A stretch of DNA of 64,000 nt from the NCBI GenBank assembly GCA_016934415.1, contig JAFGSW010000063.1, positions 84,043 through 148,042 on the forward strand, given 5' to 3'. The stretch's first letter is position 1. Each line of letters starts with the position of its first letter. Below, piece by piece: positions 17,210-26,185 of this stretch. The DNA is from Spirochaetales bacterium (GTDB lineage: Bacteria > Spirochaetota > Spirochaetia > SZUA-6 > RPPD01). Both the position numbers and the translations under genes were made by a program. The notes below the pieces were generated by a model, which saw only the letters and a program-made list of their open reading frames with translations, had not been told where the DNA came from and ran no database searches.

Positions 17210-18895
17210 ATGTCCATTATGCGATTGAGACTCCTGGCCCTGGCTCTCCTTTCCTGCGTGCTTTTTCCGCTCGCGCTGCCCAATGAATTATTTCTCGACG
17301 GCAACCCGTTTTTAGGCATGTTTTGCCTGGCCTTTCTCTTTTGGGCGCTCTATGAATCTCCTTCCTACCGATTCGCCGCGCTTCTCGGCGCGCTTTTCGG
17401 CGCGGCCACCTGCCTGCTTTCGAACATCTGGTTGAAAAACTTCAACGAATACGCGATGTACACCCTCGGCGGCACGTGCCTCGCCTATATGGGCTTGAAC
17501 GCTCTTCTCGGCGTTTTCATTCACGGCTTTTCGAACAGAGCGGTCGGTCAGCGGCCGTTCGTCACCGCCGCCGTATTCGCCCTGTACGAATACCTGAAGT
17601 CGTGCGGATTTCTCGCCTTTCCCTATTCGCTTCTTTCGCAGCCGGTCCATTCCATTCTGCCCTTCGTCCAGTTCGTGGATATCACCGGGCAATGGGGCCT
17701 CTCCTACCTGTGCGCCCTCTTCTCAAGCCTTCTCGCCGAAGGCTTCTTTTTCCGTTTCAACTTCAGCCTCGGCCGCGGAGGCGTATGGAACGACCTGCGG
17801 CGCGTTCTCTACCGCCGGGTAGCCAACCTGAGATGGAAGGCGCTCTCCGTGCTCGCGCTCACCGCCGTCGTTTTCTGCTACGGCGCCATGCGCATGGCGG
17901 TCGGATTTCCCTCGAACAAATCCTTTCTCGCTCTTCTCATACAGCAGAACATCGATCCCTGGCGGCGGAACCAGGCCGCGCAAGGCCTCGAAACCGCCGC
18001 CGCGCTCACGGTCCGGGGCTTGAACGAATCTATCGAAAAATACGGGCGCCTGCCCGATATTGTCGTGTGGAGTGAAACCGCCCTGCGCTACCCGGTCGAT
18101 GTCGATAAAACACACCCGTTTCGGGATGATCCGTATTACAAAACCCGTTATCCCGACCTGTTTGAAAATTTCGGCACAACCACGCTTACCGGCGCGCCGG
18201 TCGTCATCCCCCGGTCACATCATTATTACAATGCGGCCATCCTCATTACCAGGGACGGGCGCGTTCCTCAGTTTTATGCCAAGCAGCATCCGGTTCCATT
18301 CGTCGAGAGCATTCCGTTCATGGAGATCAAGCCGATTCGCGATTTCTTCGAGCGGGACTTGGGGCTGGCCAATGTCTTTACGGTCGGCACGTCCCCGGTC
18401 ACCCTTCGTCTGCCCCTTGCCGACGGAAGGACGGTCGGTCTCGGCACGCCGATCTGTTTTGAGGACGTCTATTCCGATATTTGCCGCGGCATGGTACTCG
18501 ACGGCGCCGAGGCGCTCGTCAACATCACCAATGACTCCTGGTCCGGCATGGATTCCGCCCTTACTCAGCATACCGCCGCCGCGCAGTATAGGGCCATCGA
18601 AACGCGCACGCCACTGCTCCGGAGCACAAACGCCGGCCTCACCTGCGTCATCGATGCCACGGGTGCAATCCTGTCCGGACCTCCCCTCTTCAAACCCGGA
18701 TACCTGCTGACTGATGTTCCGGTCCGGAGCGATGCGACGACCACGCTGTATACGATCGCCGGCGATTATTTCCCCTATATCCTTCTCGTCGCGCTCATGT
18801 GTCTGCTCCTCTCCAATGCCTACGGCGAGACCGTGCGTCGAAAGGTGATACAAATCATCGTTAGCCGAAAGAACAAAGCCGGTGAAAAAAGCTGA
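17210..18895 (+). CDS. lnt: Apolipoprotein N-acyltransferase
   Basis: About 561 residues. An N-terminal bundle of hydrophobic segments runs to about residue 230, then a nitrilase domain. The catalytic triad is visible as Glu in VVWSETALR, Lys in FYAKQHPVPF, and Cys in GTPICFED. The C-terminal hydrophobic segment (YFPYILLVALMCLLLSNAYG) is usual. It adds the third acyl chain to lipoproteins in the inner membrane. I chose ATG 17210 (MSIMRLRLL); TTG 17183 is an in-frame alternative, and neither has a clear ribosome site. The next gene encodes a lipoprotein and overlaps it by 14 nt. Confidence 0.95.
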   Translation: MSIMRLRLLALALLSCVLFPLALPNELFLDGNPFLGMFCLAFLFWALYESPSYRFAALLGALFGAATCLLSNIWLKNFNEYAMYTLGGTCLAYMGLNALLGVFIHGFSNRAVGQRPFVTAAVFALYEYLKSCGFLAFPYSLLSQPVHSILPFVQFVDITGQWGLSYLCALFSSLLAEGFFFRFNFSLGRGGVWNDLRRVLYRRVANLRWKALSVLALTAVVFCYGAMRMAVGFPSNKSFLALLIQQNIDPWRRNQAAQGLETAAALTVRGLNESIEKYGRLPDIVVWSETALRYPVDVDKTHPFRDDPYYKTRYPDLFENFGTTTLTGAPVVIPRSHHYYNAAILITRDGRVPQFYAKQHPVPFVESIPFMEIKPIRDFFERDLGLANVFTVGTSPVTLRLPLADGRTVGLGTPICFEDVYSDICRGMVLDGAEALVNITNDSWSGMDSALTQHTAAAQYRAIETRTPLLRSTNAGLTCVIDATGAILSGPPLFKPGYLLTDVPVRSDATTTLYTIAGDYFPYILLVALMCLLLSNAYGETVRRKVIQIIVSRKNKAGEKS

Positions 18896-19505
18896 TCGTT
18901 TCCGCACCTTGACGGCTTTTTTCCTTCCGGCGCTCGCGGCGTTTCTCTCCGCCGCCTGCCGAACGCTTTCGCCCGCGGAGGCGGACCGCACGGAGTTGGA
19001 AACCCTTTTTTTAATCGGACGTGACGAACTTCTCGCCCGCCTCCCGGAGGCGTTGCGCCGTACGGCCGTCGTAGGCGAAAACGAGATCGAGATAACGGTG
19101 GCGGCGACCCGCCCCGTTTACAACATGATCGTCACGTTGAAATCGGAAACCGTGTATTACCGCTTCACCGGCGGGCGACTCACCCGGATCGAGATAATCA
19201 CCTCATCTGAAGCGGGCGCGCTCGATCCCGATCTGGCGGAGCTGCGGGACGGCTACCGAACCCTGGACCGCAAATACCGCTCCCGTCTCGGAACGCCGGC
19301 GACGGACACTCGCGAGCGGAATCCCCCGGAAGGGGAAAAGGTAACAGTCATCGACCTGCTCTCGGCCGACACGACCTGGCCCGCTGACGTGAAAAGAGAT
19401 TTTCTTCCCGGCATCGAGGTGACGCTCACCTACCGTGAGCGCTCCATCGAAGGGGCGGGGTCCATCCGCTTCAGGGAGATATACGAGTGGAAAGACGGCC
19501 GCTGA
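18882..19505 (+). CDS. Lipoprotein of unknown function, coupled to lnt
   Basis: 207 residues. A lipobox at FLSAAC (Cys about 26) follows a short basic and hydrophobic signal. The mature part begins with a helical stretch and continues as beta-rich segments (EIEITVAATRPVYNMIVTL, YYRFTGGRLTRIEIITS, IEVTLTYRER). I recognise no family. The start is GTG at 18882, 14 nt inside the end of lnt, so translation is probably coupled. Its position beside lnt fits a lipoprotein, but does not define a role. Confidence 0.7.
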   Translation: MKKADRFRTLTAFFLPALAAFLSAACRTLSPAEADRTELETLFLIGRDELLARLPEALRRTAVVGENEIEITVAATRPVYNMIVTLKSETVYYRFTGGRLTRIEIITSSEAGALDPDLAELRDGYRTLDRKYRSRLGTPATDTRERNPPEGEKVTVIDLLSADTTWPADVKRDFLPGIEVTLTYRERSIEGAGSIRFREIYEWKDGR

Positions 19506-19534
19506 CCGGCGGTTGTTTCAATGAGTTCCTTTTA

Positions 19535-19728
19535 GGAATTTATAAGGAAGCCAGGAAGAAGGGGAACCATGAAAAAAAGGTAGGAAAATTTTTACAGTAT
19601 TTCGATAATTAAGCGTATCGGTACTTCTAGTAAATTATTTCACCTTGACATATTCAGAAAACAACGTTTTTCTTTTTTCTTCTCTAATTTTCCTGGTTTC
19701 TTCCCTTCATGGTTTCCTTAGGAATTTT
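19535..19728. repeat. Fold-back intergenic repeat, class A (copy 4)
   Basis: The left arm has AATTTATAAGGAAGCCAGG and the right arm TTTCCTGGTTTC...ATGGTTTCCTTAGGAATT. The centre is strongly AT-rich. It lies between convergent genes and the flanks repeat AGGAATTT. Confidence 0.85.
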
Positions 19729-19743
19729 CCTAGAAGCAAAGCC

Positions 19744-21030
19744 CTAAAAAACCTCCTGCAGCACATAAAACACGTGCTGGTGCGTGCCGAAGACGATCCA
19801 TTTTCCGGCGATGACGGGGGCGCTCAGCATCCTTCCTTCGATCGGGGTTTCCCAGAGAAGCCGTCCGTCGGCCGCCGACAGGCAGATGAGTTTTGAGGGA
19901 ACGCTTTTATTCGACGCGTAGTTCGGGTCGTCGCTTCCGTCCAGCCCGAAATATACCCTATCACCTGCCACGGTGGTGGAGGAGGAGGTGTGGAAATCGA
20001 ATTCGTGTTCCCAGGCCAGGACTCCCGAGCGGCGGTAATAGGCGCGCACCTTCGTGTCGCCGGCGGCGTAAATAACGAGGTCGCCCCACAGGCTCGGCGC
20101 CTCGTAGTCGAGGAGTTCCTTGTATTGATCGATGAGGTCGTCGGCGGAGCCGAAATTCGAGTAGCGGCTGAACGACGATTCTTCGTTTGTCGACCAGAGG
20201 ATTCCGCCGTCGCGGCGGTCCACGGCCATGAATTCGAACAACAGCGAGACGCCCTCGGGTGTCGCGGTCGACATGTATACGCGTCGGTCATCGACGGCCG
20301 GCACCGAATACCAGTAAGCGCCCATGGCGCTCGTATCGAGCGTCCATTGGTAGGTTTGCGTGGGAATGTGAAACGGACTCATGCCGAAGCCTTCCATCTC
20401 GTTCCCCGGCGCGAAATACATCGTATCGTCCAGGATTTGGAAGGTGTATTTCTGCCAGACGGGATTGGGAATGGTGAAGAGAAGCTTACCGTCGGTGTCG
20501 AGAAAATAGCCCGCGCCGCTGTTGGTCACGAACACGATCATGTTCTTGTAGGTCATGATCTGCGATTGCACTTCCTCGCCGGTTGCGTACTCCCAGACGA
20601 GCTTGCCGGTGCGACGAGACACGGCGTAGAGCTTCCCGTCGTCGGAGCCGAAATAGACGTTGTTCGCGTCGCCGCAGGGAATGGAATTGAGGCGCTGGCC
20701 CGCCTTGAACACCCAGCGCATATATCCGCTCTCTATGTCGAGGGCGTAGAAATTGCCGTCGTACGAACCGAAATAAATCACGCCGTCGATGATGATCGGA
20801 GGATTGAAATAGCGGGCCAGATCCGGATTGAGCTGGAGGTTGAGCTTCCACTTCTCCGCCAGGGGCGGCCGGACGGAGGTGGACGTGGCGCCGAGGCCCC
20901 CCTCTCCGCGAAACCGGAGCCAATCGCGCTGCTCGCCGCAGGAAACGAGGGCGATCAGGACCGCCGCCGGGAGGATCGTGCGGAGAATAGTATGACGTTT
21001 CACTGCAGGCCGCGTCAATTGTCGCTGCAT
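19744..21030 (-). CDS. PQQ-type beta-propeller lipoprotein
   Basis: About 428 residues. Cys in LIALVSC is a lipobox, so it is probably an envelope lipoprotein. Repeated blades show VYFGSYDGNFYALDIESG-Y-W, VYFGSDDGKLYAVSRRTGKLVW and similar PQQ/Kelch-like repeats with A-x-G-W/L-W. This resembles the BamB fold, but the gene is tied to a MoxR operon, not to bamA. ATG 21030 overlaps the stop of the transglutaminase gene (TGATG). AAAGGA lies upstream. I infer a scaffold acting with the transglutaminase-like membrane protein. The longer frame to 21072 is unlikely. Confidence 0.85.
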   Translation of the reverse strand: MQRQLTRPAVKRHTILRTILPAAVLIALVSCGEQRDWLRFRGEGGLGATSTSVRPPLAEKWKLNLQLNPDLARYFNPPIIIDGVIYFGSYDGNFYALDIESGYMRWVFKAGQRLNSIPCGDANNVYFGSDDGKLYAVSRRTGKLVWEYATGEEVQSQIMTYKNMIVFVTNSGAGYFLDTDGKLLFTIPNPVWQKYTFQILDDTMYFAPGNEMEGFGMSPFHIPTQTYQWTLDTSAMGAYWYSVPAVDDRRVYMSTATPEGVSLLFEFMAVDRRDGGILWSTNEESSFSRYSNFGSADDLIDQYKELLDYEAPSLWGDLVIYAAGDTKVRAYYRRSGVLAWEHEFDFHTSSSTTVAGDRVYFGLDGSDDPNYASNKSVPSKLICLSAADGRLLWETPIEGRMLSAPVIAGKWIVFGTHQHVFYVLQEVF

Positions 21031-23210
21031 CAATATCGGAATCCTTTCAACGAGAAGAATCGTTTCAACCAACGCCCGAAGCCCCGGCCGCTTTTTTTCA
21101 CCTTCCGCATGACCTGTTCGTATTCTGAGCGCAGACCGTCCCAGGCCGAAGCCCGCTCGTCGTCCGTCATCGTCTCGCGGTAGCGGAGCTCAGTGTACCA
21201 GCCGCCGAAGCCTTCGAGCGCCGGATATTTTTCCGCGTACTCGAGGATGGTGACGGACGGCGGCTTGTAGGCGTAGCCGCGGTCGGAGAGGCGGAGAAGC
21301 AGCAGGCGATGCAGCGCGCGCAATCCGAGTCTATTGTTCCCGCCGGCGACGAGGGCGACCACGAGCAGGCGCAGATATTTTATAACGTACACGAGCACGC
21401 CGAGGCCGAACGACGCGATGGCCGCGATCGCGACTCCCCTCCAGAAATCCTCCCAACTCCAGGGCGGTCCGGATTGTTCCGGTCTCCCTTTTTCTATCCG
21501 CGGAATGATCAAGTCCCACTTGTTGGCGTCGCCTCCCAATGGCGGTGGAATGGCGTAGGCCGTAGCCTCAACATCGATCCAGCCGTACGGGGCGATGTAC
21601 ACCTGCGCCCAGGAGTGCCGGTGAGCGTTCGTGACGAGGATGAGCTGATTGAGGTCATATTTCTGGAGTGGCGGAAGCTGAGCTCTGAGATAGGCGAGAC
21701 CCAGCCGATGCTTGGGAAGCATTAATTCTTGAGAAGCGAGATATCCGGTGACGACCCGGCCAGGCACGCCGGCCAAACGAGCCAGGATGGCCGTAGCGTT
21801 GGAGAATTCCGTGCAGTCCCCGGTCTTGTCCGTGACCACGAAATTAAGAATCTTGGCGGTGTTCACCCTGTCGTCGAATCCCAACTCGTACTGATAGGTT
21901 TTCCAGCCGTTCATGATGGCGAGAATTTTCTGGTAGCTGTTCATCCCCGGCTGCAGCAGCGGCGTTAAGTGCGTTTCGAAACTGGCGCGGGTTTGGTCGT
22001 CCAGAGGAGTTTCAATGAAACGTGACAATTCCATCTTTTCGGCCGTGGTAAGTTCGCGGTTTTGAAGCAACTGTTCCTTGCCTCCTCCGAAAACCTCGAA
22101 ATGTCCCTCATACTCATAGCTGAATGGACGCATATCCTTGTCGAGAATCGTCGGAGTAAAGGAAAGCGGACGATAGGCGAAAAATCGATCCGGGAGCGAA
22201 GAAAATATGTCGGCCTGTACGTCTTTCCTTTCCTTATCGGCGACCGGGACGGTGTTTTTCCATGTTTCGAGAAGCCGCAAGTCCGCGAGATCGTTGAGAG
22301 GATCGCCCTTCGAAAACATAAGCCCCTTGACCGGATCGAGATCGCTGAAATATCTGCTCCCTAAATAGAGCGTCTCAGCGTCGGTGGCAACGATCATTTT
22401 CGATATCATGCCCCTCATGCGGCCATATTTGGAATTGAGGTCCTTCCAGCGATCCCGACCGATACCCCTCAATCTTCCGTCCCGGTCAAGACGATTTCTC
22501 CCCTGCAGGTTGCCGTTATCCGGATTGTTCGTGTAGCCGTCTATCGGTTCAAATTGGCGTTCCAACTCCGGTCCCAGCGGATTTATTTGCACCTCGTGGA
22601 TGATGAAATCCGGCGGTATGATCAGCGCTATGAGAAGCGCGAGGCCGGCGAATCCGCCGAGCGCAATGAGGAGATTCCTCTTTCCACGCCCCTTGAAAAT
22701 GCCCGGGAAGGAGGCGATGAAAAGCACGGCCGAATGCAGGAAAAAGGTGACCACCGCCGCCACGAACAGAATCTTCAATATCCCGGCCGAGGTCTGGGCG
22801 ATCTCCTGGGAGGAGCGCGAGAAGCTCAAGAACGCGAAATAGAGGACGCCCGTGAACATGATTTCGATCGCCGCCACCACCCTTCCCTTCCCCTGCGTTT
22901 TGAACACGAGCGCGGTGAGGATGAAGGCAAGCGCGCCCACCCCCATGAGGCCGATCGCGTCCGGCGTGAATCCACCGAACACAAGCGAGGCGATGAGGAG
23001 AAAGCCGCCGCTGATAATGAGCCAGTAGCGCAGGCGGAGGAGCGGCGGGGAAAGGTAGAAGGCGATGAAAAACATCGCCGGCACAATGACGAACCACAGT
23101 CCGATTCCCGACAGATCGTACGGGACGAGAATGGCCGGATGGAAAAACGGAACGGCCACGACGGCCAGATAAAGAAGCAGGCGGGTGAAGAATAAAATAT
23201 GTTTCATCAT
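21030..23210 (-). CDS. Membrane protein with transglutaminase-like domain
   Basis: 726 residues. About six N-terminal membrane helices (to about residue 215) are followed by an extracytoplasmic part and a transglutaminase-like domain with the triad Cys in GDCTEFSNATA, His in HRHSWAQVY and Asp in WIDVEATA. A membrane segment (AIAAIASFGLGVLVYVI) and a C-terminal helical tail come after. Such proteins often pair with MoxR and DUF58 genes. The catalytic residues suggest protein crosslinking or peptidase activity, but substrates are unknown. The ribosome site GAGGA precedes ATG 23210. It lies 23 nt behind DUF58 and overlaps the PQQ gene. Confidence 0.88.
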   Translation of the reverse strand: MMKHILFFTRLLLYLAVVAVPFFHPAILVPYDLSGIGLWFVIVPAMFFIAFYLSPPLLRLRYWLIISGGFLLIASLVFGGFTPDAIGLMGVGALAFILTALVFKTQGKGRVVAAIEIMFTGVLYFAFLSFSRSSQEIAQTSAGILKILFVAAVVTFFLHSAVLFIASFPGIFKGRGKRNLLIALGGFAGLALLIALIIPPDFIIHEVQINPLGPELERQFEPIDGYTNNPDNGNLQGRNRLDRDGRLRGIGRDRWKDLNSKYGRMRGMISKMIVATDAETLYLGSRYFSDLDPVKGLMFSKGDPLNDLADLRLLETWKNTVPVADKERKDVQADIFSSLPDRFFAYRPLSFTPTILDKDMRPFSYEYEGHFEVFGGGKEQLLQNRELTTAEKMELSRFIETPLDDQTRASFETHLTPLLQPGMNSYQKILAIMNGWKTYQYELGFDDRVNTAKILNFVVTDKTGDCTEFSNATAILARLAGVPGRVVTGYLASQELMLPKHRLGLAYLRAQLPPLQKYDLNQLILVTNAHRHSWAQVYIAPYGWIDVEATAYAIPPPLGGDANKWDLIIPRIEKGRPEQSGPPWSWEDFWRGVAIAAIASFGLGVLVYVIKYLRLLVVALVAGGNNRLGLRALHRLLLLRLSDRGYAYKPPSVTILEYAEKYPALEGFGGWYTELRYRETMTDDERASAWDGLRSEYEQVMRKVKKSGRGFGRWLKRFFSLKGFRY

Positions 23211-23233
23211 ATGTCGATCCTCGTATCGCCGTT

Positions 23234-24511
23234 CTAGATCAATCTGATTTCGATCGGATCGCGCTCGTAGGCGACGTTTGTGAAACCGCCGGGCGGCGCG
23301 ATCCGCACCCGGGGCTCCTTGACGAAGGCGAACCGCCCCGGAATGAGGGCGGCGTGGAACGGCGCGAAGAGCCTGAATTGCGCATGCGGTCCGCGCTCGC
23401 GGCCGTTCACCGACACCGTCTGCACGGTCGTAATCCGCGCCCGCGTGAACAGGGCGAGGAACGCCGCGAGCTCGCGGTCGTATTGGGTGGAGAACACGAA
23501 CATCTCCCCGACGTTCGGATCGTATTCAGACTGCGCCGGCGCGGGCGCGTAATCCCAACCCGCGAGCTGCCGGCCGAAACGCTCGATGTCCTCCTCCGTC
23601 TCGAGGATGAACCGGCCGGTGGCTCCGTAGACGTTGAAGACGTATTCCCTTCCCTCTCTCTTGACCCGACGCAAAAAGGACAAAAGCAGGCTTTTCAAGC
23701 GGTTCAAGTGCACGATCGATTCGAGCGAACACCCGGGCGTCTTCTTCAAATTCCTGAAAAACACGGCGATGGTCTTGGTCTGCTCCTGGGTGACGGGCGC
23801 GATCTTGGTGATGAGCTCGTTGAGCCGCGCCGAGGCCTGCCAGTTGATGTCCCGGATCCGGTCGCCCGGCACGTACTCGCGCATGAAATATCGCTCCTCG
23901 TCCTGGGAACGCTTCTTGATCGAATCCTCGAAACCCTGGTTGGTCACGATCTCCTTCAGTTGAGCGGCCGGCACGCCGGGCGGCAAGACGCTGATTTCGC
24001 GGGTGTCTGCGCGCCCGAAATTGGCCCGGGTGAGTCCCAATATGTCGCGGAAGAGGAAACTCCCCCGGGCGCGCAGGATCCCGGAGAGCGGGAAATAGAG
24101 CGGTACCGGAATGCGTCCCTCCTTGGGGCGGACAAGCGCGTGCTCTTCACTCACCCGAATGATGGCTCCCCGCCCAGCCGTCAGGGCGCCGGTCAGCCGG
24201 AAATGGAGGTTGAAAAAAGGAAAGAGCGAGACGCCCTCCAGGTTGACGAACTGGGACGCGGAGAGCGAGTCGGCGGTGAGTGGCTGCGAGGAATCCCACT
24301 CGATGACCGCCCGTTTCACCCGGGCCGCGTACACCCGGCCCAGCGTGGTCAAAACGGCGAGCAGCACGGCCAAACCGACTGAAAAAGCGAGGCTGAGCGG
24401 ATTGGACGTTTTAACGAAAAGAATGAAAAGCCAGACTGCCGCCACCGCGGACAAGGAACCCAGAACCGAAAACGGATAATAGTGTGCGATTTTTTTCAGA
24501 AAAGCTGGCAC
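23234..24511 (-). CDS. DUF58 protein
   Basis: 425 residues. Two or three hydrophobic segments (about 15-60) are followed by a DUF58 domain. The hallmark YFMREYVPGDRIRDINWQASARLNELI lies near residue 210, after a beta-rich region that includes GILRARGSFLFRDILGL. DUF58 proteins have a vWA-like fold without the full MIDAS motif and are commonly encoded beside MoxR ATPases, with which they are thought to form chaperone-like complexes. It is the second gene of the operon after moxR (gap 126 nt) and lies 23 nt before the transglutaminase gene. Confidence 0.9.
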   Translation of the reverse strand: MPAFLKKIAHYYPFSVLGSLSAVAAVWLFILFVKTSNPLSLAFSVGLAVLLAVLTTLGRVYAARVKRAVIEWDSSQPLTADSLSASQFVNLEGVSLFPFFNLHFRLTGALTAGRGAIIRVSEEHALVRPKEGRIPVPLYFPLSGILRARGSFLFRDILGLTRANFGRADTREISVLPPGVPAAQLKEIVTNQGFEDSIKKRSQDEERYFMREYVPGDRIRDINWQASARLNELITKIAPVTQEQTKTIAVFFRNLKKTPGCSLESIVHLNRLKSLLLSFLRRVKREGREYVFNVYGATGRFILETEEDIERFGRQLAGWDYAPAPAQSEYDPNVGEMFVFSTQYDRELAAFLALFTRARITTVQTVSVNGRERGPHAQFRLFAPFHAALIPGRFAFVKEPRVRIAPPGGFTNVAYERDPIEIRLI

Positions 24512-24637
24512 GTTCCCTCCCGGGGGCCGCTGTCCGTGCGAAGCCCGTCATTCACAGTCGGGAGCGCCTTCCCCGGTCCCCCCGCTTTAAAAACAACCAT
24601 CGGTCTTGACGGTTTCACGGCTTTCCGGGCGGTCGGT

Positions 24638-25645
24638 TCAGCGGCGTTCGACCGGAACGCGTTTGAGGATTTCTTCAAGCATTTTTTCCTTTGACTGGGA
24701 CGGATCGTTCAGCACGAGGCGGTGTGCGCAGGCGTGGATGAATATTTCCTTCACGGTGTCGACCGACACGAACGAACGGCCGCGAATGAGCTCCAGGGCG
24801 CGCGCCAGGCGCGACACTTTGACGCCGGTACGAGGGCTGGCCCCGGTCTGGATCTCCGAGTGCGAGCGCGTCTCCCGGACGCAGCGGGCGATGTAATCGA
24901 CGACGTCCGGGTGGATATCGATCCGGTCGACGTAGGATTTGTACGCCACCAGCTCCGCGGCGCCGATCACCGGACCGAAATTTTTCCACCCGTCGTCCCG
25001 GCCGTGCTGCTTGATGATGGCGAGTTCGTCTTCGAAGGTGGGAAAGCCGAGGGACAGTTGGATCATGAAGCGGTCGAGCTGCGGGGCCGGAAGGGGGAAG
25101 AGATGGGCGCCTTTCAGGTTCATCGTGGAGATGATGAAAAACGGGTCGGGCAGGTCGTATGTCTTGCCCTCGACCGTCACGTTTCTCTCCTCCATGGCCT
25201 GAAAAAAGCTCCCCTGCGTCTTCGGGGTGAGCAGGTTGATCTCGTCGCAGAGCACGAAATGGGCGAAAATCGGGCCGGGGTGGAATTTGATCTCGTACTG
25301 CTTGCCGTCGATCTTGTTGTACCCCAGGATATCCTGGGGCAAAAGGTCGACCGTGCACTGGATGCGGCTGAAGGGTTCGAGAGCGCCGTCCTTCCGCTCC
25401 CAGGCGATGGACCCGGCCAGGGCCTTGGCAAGCGAGGTTTTCCCCACGCCGTGCGAATCGGCCAGCATGACGTGCCCGCCGGCGATGTTGGCGGCCATGA
25501 GGTATTCGAGTTTCGAAGTATCGATGTAGATGACCGACTTAATATTCTCGATCACCTTCATGACGGATTTTTTAATCGTATCCAGCGCCGCGGAAAGGCT
25601 TTCGCCCTGCGTCCTGGTGTTTTTAGTGGTCTTCGTCTGTTCCAT
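24638..25645 (-). CDS. MoxR-family AAA+ ATPase
   Basis: About 335 residues. Walker A reads DSHGVGKTSLAKAL, with the aspartate replacing the usual first glycine, as in MoxR (EDVPGVGKT). Walker B is LCDEINLLTPKTQ, followed by the MoxR insert AMEERNVTVEGKTY, sensor 1 STMN and arginine finger LPAPQLDRFM. A C-terminal lid follows. It powers remodelling of partner proteins together with DUF58. The ATG at 25645 has no Shine-Dalgarno and lies 8 nt behind a good -10 box, so a leaderless message is likely; TTG 25654 overlaps the -10. It is the first gene of a four-gene operon. Confidence 0.9.
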   Translation of the reverse strand: MEQTKTTKNTRTQGESLSAALDTIKKSVMKVIENIKSVIYIDTSKLEYLMAANIAGGHVMLADSHGVGKTSLAKALAGSIAWERKDGALEPFSRIQCTVDLLPQDILGYNKIDGKQYEIKFHPGPIFAHFVLCDEINLLTPKTQGSFFQAMEERNVTVEGKTYDLPDPFFIISTMNLKGAHLFPLPAPQLDRFMIQLSLGFPTFEDELAIIKQHGRDDGWKNFGPVIGAAELVAYKSYVDRIDIHPDVVDYIARCVRETRSHSEIQTGASPRTGVKVSRLARALELIRGRSFVSVDTVKEIFIHACAHRLVLNDPSQSKEKMLEEILKRVPVERR

Positions 25646-25653
25646 ATTGGTCA

Positions 25654-25682
25654 ATGATATTCCAACGTTTTGGAAACGTCAA
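25654..25682 (-). promoter_or_regulatory. moxR operon promoter with palindrome in the spacer
   Basis: On the minus strand TTGACG (25677-25682), a 17-nt spacer and TATCAT (25654-25659) are seen. Within and next to the spacer is a perfect 6-bp palindrome, ACGTTT/AAACGT around TGG (25665-25679). A repressor bound there would cover the -35. The start codon lies only 8 nt downstream of the -10. Confidence 0.65.
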
Positions 25683-25852
25683 GCAAAGGAAATGTAATCG
25701 TGTAAAAAGGTTGTAAAAAACCAGGCTGCCTCGGTAATGGCCTTTTCCGCTTCCATGGGATTGCCTCGACAGCCTGATCGCAAGGAATCAAGCCCGCAGC
25801 CTGTTTCCACCGCGAGAGACCGATTACGCCGATTTTTTATCCATCGCGGCCA

Positions 25853-26185
25853 TCATATCCGATTTTTGCGCTTCAAGACTTCGGCCAGCGCCCAGCGTTG
25901 CGATTCGTGGCGCAATGCCGATTTCACTTCATTCATCGGCAGCCATGCGACCGCGTGCGTCTTGTCGGTCGGTTCGCCGATCTCGCGAAAACCAAATATG
26001 TTATGATAATAGCCCTGCCAGAGGTAGTACGCATCTTTTTCCACCAAAGATTTGAAATACTCATCCGCCCGGCAAATCAATTCGGCCGAATCGAATTCGC
26101 CGCCCAATTCTTCCAGCAACTCACGTCGCAGACATTCGCTCATTTTTTCTCCCGGCTCTTGTCCTCCGCCGGGAAGATAATACCC
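25853..26185 (-). pseudogene. Nudix hydrolase, 5'-truncated remnant
   Basis: The frame read from right after the fabV stop codon is GYYLPGGGQEPGEK then MSECLRRELLEELGG, a complete Nudix box G-x5-E-x7-RELLEELG, followed by typical Nudix strands to WALAEVLKRKNRI. The first beta strands of the domain are missing and the frame is the same as that of fabV, separated only by its TGA. The first start codon (ATG 26143, with GGGAG upstream) lies inside the Nudix box and would leave out its glycine and first glutamate. I infer a deletion that removed the 5' end, or a fusion of fabV and a Nudix gene. A short, inactive product could still be made. Confidence 0.75.
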
